This document shows, piece by piece, positions 34,579 to 42,691 of a stretch of DNA of 64,000 nucleotides. The translations under genes and the position numbers were made by a program. The DNA comes from Streptomyces sp. CG4 (GTDB taxonomy: Bacteria; Actinomycetota; Actinomycetes; Streptomycetales; Streptomycetaceae), in assembly GCF_041080655.1 (NCBI RefSeq), contig NZ_CP163525.1, forward strand, positions 7,254,001 through 7,318,000, written 5' to 3'. How positions within the stretch are numbered: position 1 is the stretch's first letter; each line of letters begins with the position of its first letter. The notes under the pieces were generated by a model. That model saw nothing but the letters and a program-made list of their open reading frames with translations. It did not search any database and was not told the DNA's origin.

Positions 34579-35412
34579 ATGACCGACACGGACACCCCCA
34601 TCCAGCCGAAGAAGACCGGGCTGACCCGCCGGCAGAAGCGCCGGCTCTCCCGCGCGGCGCAGTACGCCGTCTTCGTCGCCGCGGTGATCGCCTTCGCGGT
34701 CAGCGCGGACTGGGGCCGGCTGCAGAACCAGTTCGCGCAGGCCCACATCGCGAGGCAGCTGTTCCCGGACCTCATCACGGTGGCCCTCAAGAACACCGTG
34801 CTCTACACGCTGTCCGGCTTCGTCGTCGGTCTGGCCCTCGGCATGGTCATCGCCCTGATGCGCCTGTCGTCCGTGGGGCCGTACCGCTGGCTCGCCGGCA
34901 CCTACATCGAGATCTTCCGCGGCCTGCCCGCGCTGCTGATCTTCATCTTCGTCGGCGTCGGCGTGCCACTGGCCTTCCCGAGCATCCAGTACCCGGGCGG
35001 CACCTACGGCAAGGTCGCCGTCGCCCTCGGGCTGGTCTCCGCCGCCTACATGGCCGAGACGATCCGCGCGGGCATCCAGGCCGTGCCCAAGGGGCAGATG
35101 GAGGCGGCCCGTTCGCTCGGGTTCTCGCCGGCCCGGGCCATGATCTCCATCATCCTGCCGCAGGCCTTCCGGATCATCCTGCCGCCGCTGACCAACGAAC
35201 TCGTCCTGCTCTTCAAGGACTCCTCGCTGGTGCTGTTCCTCGGCGTCACCCTGGAGGAGCGCGAACTGTCCAAGTTCGGCAACGACCTGGCCAGTTCGAC
35301 CGCGAACTCCACGCCGATCCTGGTCGCGGGCCTGTGCTATCTGCTGATCACGATCCCGCTCAGCCTCGTCGTGCGCCGTATGGAATCCAAGGCCCTGAGG
35401 GAGATCCGGTGA
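34579..35412 (+). CDS. Amino acid ABC transporter permease
   Basis: This 277-residue membrane subunit has about five to six helices, with a long basic N-terminus (QKRRLSRAAQY). The hydrophobic loop LPALLIFIFVGVGVP and the EAA motif in MEAARSLGFSPARAMISIIL mark the HisM/GlnP type. It ends in a Arg-rich tail overlapping the ATPase gene by GTGA. It should form a homodimer or act alone, as only one permease gene is seen. Confidence 0.94.
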   Translation: MTDTDTPIQPKKTGLTRRQKRRLSRAAQYAVFVAAVIAFAVSADWGRLQNQFAQAHIARQLFPDLITVALKNTVLYTLSGFVVGLALGMVIALMRLSSVGPYRWLAGTYIEIFRGLPALLIFIFVGVGVPLAFPSIQYPGGTYGKVAVALGLVSAAYMAETIRAGIQAVPKGQMEAARSLGFSPARAMISIILPQAFRIILPPLTNELVLLFKDSSLVLFLGVTLEERELSKFGNDLASSTANSTPILVAGLCYLLITIPLSLVVRRMESKALREIR

Positions 35413-36215
35413 CCTACCCAGAGATCCGCGTCCAGGACCTGCACAAGTCCTTCGGCGACAACCACGTCCTGCGCGGCATCGACCTGGAGATCGGCCAGGG
35501 CGAGGTCGTCTGTGTCATCGGCCCCTCCGGCTCCGGCAAGTCCACGCTGCTGCGCTGTGTGAACCTGCTGGAGGAGCCCGGCAAGGGCCAGGTCTTCGTC
35601 GGCGGCACCGAGATCACCGACCCGGACGTCGACATCGACGCCGTACGCCGCCGGATCGGCATGGTCTTCCAGCAGTTCAACCTCTTCCCGCACCTCAGCG
35701 TCACCGAGAACCTCACGCTGCCGCAGCGCCGGGTCCTCAAGCGGGACAAGGCCGAGGCCGCGAGGATCGCCGCCGAGAACCTGGCCCGCGTCGGCCTCTC
35801 CGAGAAGGCCGCGGCCTACCCCTCCTCCCTCTCCGGCGGCCAGCAGCAGCGGGTGGCCATCGCCCGCGCCCTCGCCATGGGACCCGAGGTGATGCTCTTC
35901 GACGAGCCGACCTCCGCCCTCGACCCCGAGCTGGTCGGGGACGTCCTCGCGGTGATGCGCAGGCTGGCCGAGGAGGGCATGACGATGATGGTCGTCACCC
36001 ACGAAATGACCTTCGCCCGCGAGGTCGCCGACCGCGTCGTCTTCATGGACGGCGGCGTGATCGTCGAGGACGGCACCCCCGACCGGGTCATCGGCGACCC
36101 CCAGCACGAGCGCACCCGCCACTTCCTGTCCCGCCTGCTCGACCCGGCCATGGCCGAGGTCCAGGAGGCGGTGGAGGAGAGGACCTCAGGCCGGGTGGGG
36201 AAGGACCAGCCCTAG
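35409..36215 (+). CDS. Amino acid ABC transporter ATP-binding protein
   Basis: This 268-residue ATPase of the GlnQ/HisP type has the Walker A loop GPSGSGKST and the Q-loop in FQQFNLFPH. The signature LSGGQQQRVAIARAL and Walker B MLFDEPTSALDPE follow, with the switch His in MVVTHEMTF. Start GTG at 35409 overlaps the permease stop by 4 bp. It powers the importer encoded just upstream. The amidohydrolase gene follows 17 bp later. Confidence 0.97.
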   Translation: MTYPEIRVQDLHKSFGDNHVLRGIDLEIGQGEVVCVIGPSGSGKSTLLRCVNLLEEPGKGQVFVGGTEITDPDVDIDAVRRRIGMVFQQFNLFPHLSVTENLTLPQRRVLKRDKAEAARIAAENLARVGLSEKAAAYPSSLSGGQQQRVAIARALAMGPEVMLFDEPTSALDPELVGDVLAVMRRLAEEGMTMMVVTHEMTFAREVADRVVFMDGGVIVEDGTPDRVIGDPQHERTRHFLSRLLDPAMAEVQEAVEERTSGRVGKDQP

Positions 36216-36232
36216 GTAGTTAAGGTGCGGGC

Positions 36233-37324
36233 ATGAGCGATGGCGCCGTGCTGCACGTGAAGGGGCGGGTCCTCGTCGGGCCCGAGGACGTCCGCGACGA
36301 GCTGTGGGTGGTCGGGGGCCGGGTGTCCTACGACCGCCCCGCCGGAGCCCGGGACGTCCGGACCGTCGAGGGCTGGGTGCTGCCCGGCCTGGTCGACGCC
36401 CACTGCCATGTGGGCCTCGACGCGCACGGCCCGGTCGACGCCGACACCGCGGAGAAGCAGGCGCTCACCGACCGGGAGGCGGGCGCCCTGCTGCTGCGGG
36501 ACGCCGGCTCGCCCTCCGACACCCGCTGGATCGACGACCGCGCCGACCTCCCGAAGATCATCCGGGCCGGCCGGCACATCGCCCGCACCCGCCGCTACAT
36601 CCGCAACTACGCCTGGGAGATCGAACCGGACGACCTGGTCGCCTACGTCGCCCAGGAGGCCCGGCGCGGCGACGGCTGGGTCAAGCTGATCGGCGACTGG
36701 ATCGACCGCGACCTCGGCGACCTGTCCGCCTGCTGGCCCCGCGAGGCGGCCCGGGCCGCGATAGCGGAGGCACACCGGCTCGGCGCCCGCGTCACCGCGC
36801 ACTGTTTCGCCACGGACTCCCTGCGCGACCTGGTCGAGGCCGGCATCGACTGCGTCGAGCACGCGACGGGCCTGACCGACGAGCTGATCCCGCTCTTCGC
36901 CGAACGGGGCGTCGCGATCGTCCCCACCCTCGTCAACATCGCCACCTTCCCGCAGCTCGCGGCCGGCGGCGAGAGCAAGTTCCCGCGCTGGTCCGCGCAC
37001 ATGCGCCGGCTGCACGAGCGCCGCTACGACACCGTGCGCGCCGCCTACGACGCCGGCATCCCGGTGTACGTCGGCACGGACGCCGGCGGCTCACTGGCCC
37101 ACGGCCTGGTCGCGAGTGAGGTCGCGGAGCTGGTCACCGCCGGTGTCCCGGCCGTGGCGGCGGTGTCGGCGACGACCTGGGGCGCCCGCGCCTGGCTCGG
37201 CCGCCCCGGCCTGGAGGAGGGCGCGCCGGGCGACCTGGTGGTGTACGAGGGCGATCCGCGGGCCGACGTACGGGTGCTGGCGGCGCCGCGCCGGGTGGTG
37301 CTCGACGGGCGAGTCGTGGAGTGA
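36233..37324 (+). CDS. Amidohydrolase-superfamily metal hydrolase
   Basis: This 363-residue TIM-barrel hydrolase has metal-binding marks: LVDAHCHVGL (His-x-His), VTAHCFATD, CVEHATG and the catalytic Asp in VGTDAGG. It resembles imidazolonepropionase- or enamidase-like members that open cyclic amides, but the substrate cannot be named. It follows the ABC transporter ATPase by 17 bp with AAGGTG upstream, so it is probably in the same transcript. It may process the compound that the importer brings in before transamination by the divergent class V enzyme. Confidence 0.88.
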   Translation: MSDGAVLHVKGRVLVGPEDVRDELWVVGGRVSYDRPAGARDVRTVEGWVLPGLVDAHCHVGLDAHGPVDADTAEKQALTDREAGALLLRDAGSPSDTRWIDDRADLPKIIRAGRHIARTRRYIRNYAWEIEPDDLVAYVAQEARRGDGWVKLIGDWIDRDLGDLSACWPREAARAAIAEAHRLGARVTAHCFATDSLRDLVEAGIDCVEHATGLTDELIPLFAERGVAIVPTLVNIATFPQLAAGGESKFPRWSAHMRRLHERRYDTVRAAYDAGIPVYVGTDAGGSLAHGLVASEVAELVTAGVPAVAAVSATTWGARAWLGRPGLEEGAPGDLVVYEGDPRADVRVLAAPRRVVLDGRVVE

Positions 37325-37348
37325 CCGAGGCGCAGGGGAACGCGTGTG

Positions 37349-37394
37349 CTTCACGATTCGAAGAGGTGTGCCGATTCTCCTCGATTGAGTGAAG
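37349..37394 (+). terminator. Imperfect hairpin after the amidohydrolase gene
   Basis: CTTCAC (37349-37354) and GTGAAG (37389-37394) pair at the base, with further TCGA and GAG/CTC pairs inside. It lies 25 bp after the stop. It could end the operon, but the stem is broken. Confidence 0.3.
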
Positions 37395-37478
37395 TAACCG
37401 AGGATTGCCGACCGTTCACCCGTAGTGCGTACAAGGTTGACGGGTCCCAAGCATGTTCCCACTGGGGGTCCCACCACC

Positions 37479-38354
37479 TTGAACAGCAACGACTTCCGCA
37501 TGCCCGCACGCCGTCTGGCCACCGCCCTGACGGTCACCGCCCTGGCCGCCGGTCCCGCGGTCCTGGGCGCGGGCGCCGCGCACGCGACCGCAGACCACGG
37601 TCGCGCCTCCGCCGTCGTCCTGCGCACCGGGCTCGACGTGTCCCTGCTCAACAAGAGCGTCGACGTCCCGCTCGCGGTCACCCTCAACAACGTCCAGGCG
37701 CCGCGGAGCGCCGACAAGACCGCGCTGTCCGCCCGGCTCGACGGCGTGGCCGACGGCAAGCCGTTCACCGTCCTCGGCGCGGACGTCGCCTCCGCGAAGG
37801 CCACGGTGACGTCGCAGCGCGCCGAGGGCTCGGTCCGGCTCGTCCACGCCCGGCTGCACGTCCCCGGCCTGCCCCTGCTGTCCCTGATCGAGGCCGACAC
37901 GGTCACCGCCGAGGCGACCTGCGAGGCCGGCAAGGCGCCCGTCGCCTCGGCGAACGTCCTCGGCGCCGTCACCGTCCTCGGCAAGCGCGTCACGCTCACC
38001 GCCGGCGGCCCGACCGAGGTGAAGGTCCCCAGCGTCGGCGACGTCCGCCTCCGCCTCGCCCAGCACGACACCACGACCCGTACGGCGGCCGCGACCGCCC
38101 TCGAACTCAAGGTCTCCGTCAACCCGTTGAAGCTCAACGTGGCCGACGTCGAAGGAACGGTCACTCTGGCCAAGGCGACCTGTGAGTCCCCGACGGCCCC
38201 GTCCGCCGACCCGAAGCCCCAGGGCGGCGTGTCGAAGTCCGGCCTCGCGGAAACGGGCAGCAGTTCCGCGACCCCGTACATCGCGGGCGGCGCCCTGGCG
38301 CTGGTGCTGGTCGGCGGGGGAGCGGTGACGGTGGCCCGCCGCCGCAGGCACTGA
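37479..38354 (+). CDS. LAETG cell-wall-anchored protein (sortase substrate)
   Basis: This 291-residue exported protein begins with an N-terminal signal peptide (ATALTVTALAAGPAVLGAGA). The C-terminus carries LAETG, a hydrophobic segment and RRRRH, the sortase-sorting signal used by sortase E in actinomycetes. The mature domain has repeated beta text (VTLNNVQAPRSADKTALS, ADTVTAEATCEAGKAP). I favour TTG at 37479 because GGGGG lies just upstream; ATG at 37500 gives a shorter signal peptide with no ribosome site. It is followed by a strong hairpin. A homologous LAXTG protein is well conserved near cob genes in Streptomyces. Function unknown; likely wall or aerial-hyphae related. Confidence 0.85.
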   Translation: MNSNDFRMPARRLATALTVTALAAGPAVLGAGAAHATADHGRASAVVLRTGLDVSLLNKSVDVPLAVTLNNVQAPRSADKTALSARLDGVADGKPFTVLGADVASAKATVTSQRAEGSVRLVHARLHVPGLPLLSLIEADTVTAEATCEAGKAPVASANVLGAVTVLGKRVTLTAGGPTEVKVPSVGDVRLRLAQHDTTTRTAAATALELKVSVNPLKLNVADVEGTVTLAKATCESPTAPSADPKPQGGVSKSGLAETGSSSATPYIAGGALALVLVGGGAVTVARRRRH

Positions 38355-38368
38355 CACCGGGTTCCCAG

Positions 38369-38406
38369 CCGCTCCCCGCCCGACCGTCCCCTCGGGCGGG
38401 GAGCGG
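38369..38406. terminator. Bidirectional terminator between the LAETG protein and cobC
   Basis: Arms 38369-38383 and 38392-38406 pair over 15 bp without mismatch (CCGCTCCCCGCCCGA with TCGGGCGGGGAGCGG) around an 8-nt loop. It lies between two converging genes. Confidence 0.88.
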
Positions 38407-38426
38407 CCTCCCGGGCGGAGCCCCGG

Positions 38427-39491
38427 CTACCGGAGGGCGGCCGACAGTGCCTTCAGGAAGCCGTTCGCCGTCCCGCGGTCCCGCACCGCCACCCGCACCC
38501 AGTCCTCCCCGAGCCCCGGAAACGTGTCACCCCGCCGCACCGCATAACCAAGGTCACGCAACCGCCGCCGTACAGCGGCCGCCCCCGCCATCCCGACCAG
38601 CACGAACGGCCCCTCCGCCGGCTGCACCACCCGTACGCCGCGCGAGGCGAACTCCGACAGCCCCGCCAGCAGATGGGTCCGGTCCGCCGCGATGCGATGC
38701 GCCGCATGCCCCGCCTCTGCCAGGGCCCGCGGCGTCACACACGCCTGGGCCGCGGCCAGCGCGGGTGTCGACACCGGCCACAGCGGCTGGGCCCGCTCCA
38801 GGTCGGCGATGATCTCCGCGGCTGCCAGTACGTACCCGATCCGCAGCCCGGCCAGACCCCAGGTCTTGGTCAGACTGCGCAGCACGACCAGCCCCGGCAC
38901 ATCCGTCCGCCCGGCCAGCGCCTCCCGCTCACCCGGCACGGCGTCCATGAACGCCTCGTCGACCACCAACACCCGCCCGGGACGGGCAAGTTCTGCCAGC
39001 GCGCCCGCCGGATGCAGTACGGACGTGGGGTTCGTCGGATTCCCGATCACCACCAGATCGGCATCCTCCGGCACCGCCGCCGGATCCAGCCGGAACCCGT
39101 CCTCCTCCCGCAGCAGCACCCGGTCCACGCTGTGCCCCGCGTCCCGGAGAGCCGCCTCGGGCTCGGTGAACTGCGGATGTACGACGACCGGTCGCCGTAC
39201 CTTCAGCGCGCGGGCCAGCAGCACGAACGCCTCCGCCGCGCCCGCCGTCAGCAGTACCCGCTCCACCGGCAGCCCGTGCCGCGCCGCCACCGCCGCCCGC
39301 GCGGCCCGCCCGTCCGGGTAGGCCGCGAGGGAAGACAGCGAGCCGGCGATCTCCTCCCGCAGCCACGACGGCGGAGTGTCCGCCCGCACGTTGACGGCGA
39401 GGTCGGTCAACGCGGCCCCGTCGTCCCGTACTTCGGCGTCCCCGTGATGCCGCAGATCGTGCCCGGACCCGCCGGTGTCGTCAGTGCGCAT
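38427..39491 (-). CDS. cobC: CobC-type PLP enzyme (threonine-phosphate decarboxylase family)
   Basis: This 354-residue class I/II PLP enzyme resembles CobD/CobC and the Rv2231c group. The PLP Lys is in SLTKTWGLAGLRIGYVLA, with VIGNPTNPTSVLHPA before it and VLLTAGAAEAFVLLAR near the start. The expected reaction makes (R)-1-amino-2-propanol phosphate, the nucleotide-loop linker of cobalamin. It is the last gene of the leftward cobM operon and overlaps cbiX by 11 bp. A histidinol-phosphate-aminotransferase-like role is less likely in this context. Confidence 0.9.
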   Translation of the reverse strand: MRTDDTGGSGHDLRHHGDAEVRDDGAALTDLAVNVRADTPPSWLREEIAGSLSSLAAYPDGRAARAAVAARHGLPVERVLLTAGAAEAFVLLARALKVRRPVVVHPQFTEPEAALRDAGHSVDRVLLREEDGFRLDPAAVPEDADLVVIGNPTNPTSVLHPAGALAELARPGRVLVVDEAFMDAVPGEREALAGRTDVPGLVVLRSLTKTWGLAGLRIGYVLAAAEIIADLERAQPLWPVSTPALAAAQACVTPRALAEAGHAAHRIAADRTHLLAGLSEFASRGVRVVQPAEGPFVLVGMAGAAAVRRRLRDLGYAVRRGDTFPGLGEDWVRVAVRDRGTANGFLKALSAALR

Positions 39492-40419
39492 GGCTGTGCG
39501 AGTGCCCCCCGTGATGGTGGTGCCCGTGGTCGTGGCCGTGATGGTGGCCGTCGTCGTCCGGGTGGAAGTGCGGCTGCTGCGGCAGCCCCACCTTGTCCTC
39601 GAAGCCCGGCAGCGCGATCCGGTACACGCACGAGTCGCAGTTCATGCGCAGATCACCCTTGACGGCTTCCTCGTACCGCTCCATCACCAGGTCGAGCAGC
39701 TCCGGCTCGGGCCCGATGACATCGGCCGACCGCACCTCGACCTCCGGGTGCGCGGCGGCCCAGCCCTCGGTCTGCTGCCGCACCCGGTCCGGGAGGATCC
39801 CGGTGAACAGGAAGTACGGCAGGACGACGATCCTGCGCGCCCCCAACGCCGCGCACCGGTCCAGGCCGCTCGGCACGTCCGGCGCCGCCAGCGACACGAA
39901 CGCCGTCTCCACCCCGGCGTACCCGCGGCCCTCCCACAGCAGCCGCGCCGCCTTGTACACCTCGGCGTTGGCATCGGGGTCCGTCGAACCGCGCCCCACC
40001 AGCAGCACGGTCACATCGGCCCGGTCCGCGGGCGTGCGGGCCGGGCCGCCGAGCGCGTCGTCCAGCCGCCGCTCCAGCACGCTCAGCAGCGCCGGGTGCG
40101 GGCCCAGCGGGCGGCCGTAGGTGTACGAGATGCCCGGGTGCCGTTCCTTCTCGCGGGCCAGCGCGGCCGGGATGTCGCCCTTGGCGTGCCCGGCGGACAC
40201 CAGCATCAGCGGCACCGCCGCGAACCGGCGCACCCCCTGCTCGACCAGCTCGGCGACGGCGTCGCCCAGTGGCGGCGGGGACAGTTCGATGAAGCCGCCC
40301 GCGACGGGCAGCTCGGGGTGGCGGCGCCCGAGCTCTCGGACGAAGTCGCGGAAGGCTTCGGCGCCGGCGTCGTCACGGGTGCCGTGTCCGGCGATGAGCA
40401 GGGCGGGCGGGGTGGTCAC
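39481..40419 (-). CDS. cbiX: Long CbiX sirohydrochlorin cobaltochelatase with Fe-S motif and His tail
   Basis: This 312-residue class II chelatase has LLIAGHGTRDDAG (first active-site His), VPLMLVSAGHAKGDIP (second His) and the second half repeating the fold (VLLVGRGSTDPDANAEV). Downstream is MNCDSC (M-x-C-x2-C), the motif that holds a 4Fe-4S cluster in Bacillus CbiX. The protein ends in a His-rich tail (DDDGHHHGHDHGHHHH and on). Start GTG overlaps cobH by GTGA. Cobalt insertion at the sirohydrochlorin stage is expected. Confidence 0.93.
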   Translation of the reverse strand: MTTPPALLIAGHGTRDDAGAEAFRDFVRELGRRHPELPVAGGFIELSPPPLGDAVAELVEQGVRRFAAVPLMLVSAGHAKGDIPAALAREKERHPGISYTYGRPLGPHPALLSVLERRLDDALGGPARTPADRADVTVLLVGRGSTDPDANAEVYKAARLLWEGRGYAGVETAFVSLAAPDVPSGLDRCAALGARRIVVLPYFLFTGILPDRVRQQTEGWAAAHPEVEVRSADVIGPEPELLDLVMERYEEAVKGDLRMNCDSCVYRIALPGFEDKVGLPQQPHFHPDDDGHHHGHDHGHHHHGGHSHSHAH

Positions 40420-41003
40420 GAGGTCTCCTCAGACGAAACGGGGTGGTACAGCAGGGCGTTGAGCGCGGCGGCGGCGACCGCCGAACCGCCCTTCTCGGAC
40501 ACGTTGCTCACGGCGGGCAGCCCGCTCTCGCGCAACGCGGCCTTGGACTCGGCCGCGCCGACGAAGCCGACGGGCAGGCCGATGACGAGCGCGGGGGAGG
40601 CGTCCAGGGTGAGCAGCTCCTCCAGGGCGGTCGGCGCACAGCCGATCACCCACAGGGCCCCGGGGCCGACCTCCTCGTAGGCGAGCCGGATCGCATGGGC
40701 CGACCGGGTCAGACCCGGCCCGGACCCGACGTCCTTCAGACGGCAGACGGTCTCCCGGCGGGTGATCCCGGCCGCGACCATCTCCACGTCCACGACGACC
40801 GGCGCCCCGGCGTGCAGCGCGGCATGCGCCGTCACCAGGTCGTCCTCGTCGGTCACGAGGTCGGTCGCGTACTCCAGGTCGGCGGCGGAGTGGATGACCC
40901 GCTCCACCACCGCCCGGGTCAGCGGCGGGAAGTGCGAGGTGTCCAGGCGGGCGCGCAGCCGCCGGAAGGACTCCTGCTCGATCGGGTGGACGACACGGTT
41001 CAC
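40416..41003 (-). CDS. cobH: Precorrin-8X methylmutase
   Basis: This 195-residue enzyme moves the C-11 methyl group to C-12, giving hydrogenobyrinic acid (or its cobalt form). The catalytic His is in RVIHSAADLEYATDL. VVVDVEMVAAGITRRE and VIGCAPTALEELL, then GLPVGFVGAAESKAAL, are family-typical. Start GTG at 41003 has GAGGAGG upstream and overlaps the cobJ stop by GTGA. A longer upstream reading frame lacks any family text and is not used. Confidence 0.95.
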   Translation of the reverse strand: MNRVVHPIEQESFRRLRARLDTSHFPPLTRAVVERVIHSAADLEYATDLVTDEDDLVTAHAALHAGAPVVVDVEMVAAGITRRETVCRLKDVGSGPGLTRSAHAIRLAYEEVGPGALWVIGCAPTALEELLTLDASPALVIGLPVGFVGAAESKAALRESGLPAVSNVSEKGGSAVAAAALNALLYHPVSSEETS

Positions 41004-42691
41004 TTCGCCTCCTCCTGCGATGCCTGCCAGCGGTAGCCGCGCGGGGTCACCATGCGCCCGGCGATGATCCGGGTCGCGGTGTTGCCCACGGTCACGACCG
41101 TCATCATGTCGACCGTCGCCGGGTCGAGCGCCCCCAGGGTGGTCACCCGGCTCGACTCGTCCGGGCGGGACGCGTTGCGTACGACACCGACCGGTGTCGT
41201 CGGCTCCCGGTGCCCGGCGAGGAGCGCGAGCGCCTTGGGCAGCTGCCAGTCGCGGCCCCGGGAGCGCGGGTTGTAGAAGGTGACGACGAGGTCCGCCTCG
41301 GCCGCCGCCCGCACCCGCCGCTCGATGACCTCCCACGGCGTGTGCAGGTCGGACAGGCTGATGGAGACGTGGTCGTGGCCCAGCGGCGCGCCCAGGATCG
41401 CCCCGGCGGCCAGCGCCGCCGTCACGCCCGGCACCCCGATCACGTCGATGTCGTCCGAGGCCTCGGCGAGCGCCGGGGAGGCCATGGCGTACACGCCCGC
41501 GTCCCCGCTGCCGATCAGCGCCACCGCCTGCCCCTTGCGGGCCTCCTCGACCGCCGTACGGGCCCGCTCCTCCTCGGCGCCGAGCCCCGACTCCAGCACC
41601 CGGGTGCCGGGCCGCAGCAGGTCGCGGATCTGGTCGACGTACTGGTCCAGCCCCACCAGAACGGCAGCGCGCCGGAGTTCGGCCGTGGCGCGCGGGGTGA
41701 GCAGATCCCGGGCGCCGGGTCCGAGCCCGACCACCGCGAGCCGTCCGCGCCCCGGACGCCGTACGACGGCACAGGTCGCCATCGCGGGCCGCGCCCCCGA
41801 CTTCCGTTTGGGTACGAGGAGTTCACCGCCCCGGAGCAGGGCGGCGGCCTCCGCCACCGAGGGCGTACCGACGGCCGCGAGCGGCGCCTCGGAGGGGTTG
41901 GGCACCTCGACCGCCGCCAGCTCCTCGGCGGGGTACGTCACCAGCGGCACGCCGAGCCGTTCGGCGGCCGCCACGATGCCGGGCTCCCCCGCCTTGGCGT
42001 CCACGGTGGCCAGTTCGGCCACGGACCGCACCGACAGCCCCGCCTCGCGCAGCGTCTCCTCGATCAGTCCGAGGACCTCCGCCTCCGGCGCGCCCTTGGA
42101 CGCGCCGACCCCGACCACCAGCGACGGCGGCCGCAGCAGCACCTCGTGCTCGCCGGGCACGACGTCCCGGTCGGTGAGCCGGACGGTGTACGCCCCCCGC
42201 GGTGAGGTCGGCAGCGGCGGCAGCGGCCACGCCACCTCCGTCTCCAGGGCGACCGGTTCGCCGTCCAGCAGGGCCCGGGAGACCAGGGCCACCGAACCCT
42301 CGTAGGGCAGCCCCAGCGTGTCCAGCCCGGCCAGTCCGACGGAGTCCGTGGCGGTCGTCACCACCGGCTCGGCACCCAGCAACTCGCCCACCGCGCGGGC
42401 GAGTTCATTGGCGCCGCCCGCGTGCCCGCCGACCAGCGACACCGCGAACCGGCCGCCCTCGTCCACGCACACCACACCCGGGTCGGCCGTCTTGTCGCCG
42501 AGCAGCGGCGCGAGCAGCCGTACCGTCGCGCCCGTCGCCAGGAAGCACACCAGCTGCGTGCACTCGGCGAACGCTTCCCGTACCGCCTCCCCGACGGGAC
42601 CCTCGTACACCCGCGTCCGGTCCGGCCAGGCCGCGGCCAGCCGGTCCCGCGCCGCCGCCCCCGCCGCGGTGGCGGAAATGAGGCCGATCAC
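41000..42691 (-). CDS. cobJ: CbiG-CobJ fusion: precorrin-5A hydrolase / precorrin-3B C17-methyltransferase
   Basis: This 563-residue bifunctional protein has an N-terminal ~300 residues of CbiG type: LVCFLATGATVRLLAPLLGD, then VVCVDEGGRFAVSLVGGHAG and VVTTATD. The C-terminal ~240 residues are the SAM-dependent CobJ/CbiH methyltransferase (AVVGLGPGARDLLT, VALIGSGDAGVYAMASPALA, VTFYNPRSRGRDWQ). Together they would contract the ring and open the lactone. Start GTG overlaps cobL by GTGA. Fusion of these two parts is known in several actinomycetes. Confidence 0.94.
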   Translation of the reverse strand: MIGLISATAAGAAARDRLAAAWPDRTRVYEGPVGEAVREAFAECTQLVCFLATGATVRLLAPLLGDKTADPGVVCVDEGGRFAVSLVGGHAGGANELARAVGELLGAEPVVTTATDSVGLAGLDTLGLPYEGSVALVSRALLDGEPVALETEVAWPLPPLPTSPRGAYTVRLTDRDVVPGEHEVLLRPPSLVVGVGASKGAPEAEVLGLIEETLREAGLSVRSVAELATVDAKAGEPGIVAAAERLGVPLVTYPAEELAAVEVPNPSEAPLAAVGTPSVAEAAALLRGGELLVPKRKSGARPAMATCAVVRRPGRGRLAVVGLGPGARDLLTPRATAELRRAAVLVGLDQYVDQIRDLLRPGTRVLESGLGAEEERARTAVEEARKGQAVALIGSGDAGVYAMASPALAEASDDIDVIGVPGVTAALAAGAILGAPLGHDHVSISLSDLHTPWEVIERRVRAAAEADLVVTFYNPRSRGRDWQLPKALALLAGHREPTTPVGVVRNASRPDESSRVTTLGALDPATVDMMTVVTVGNTATRIIAGRMVTPRGYRWQASQEEAK

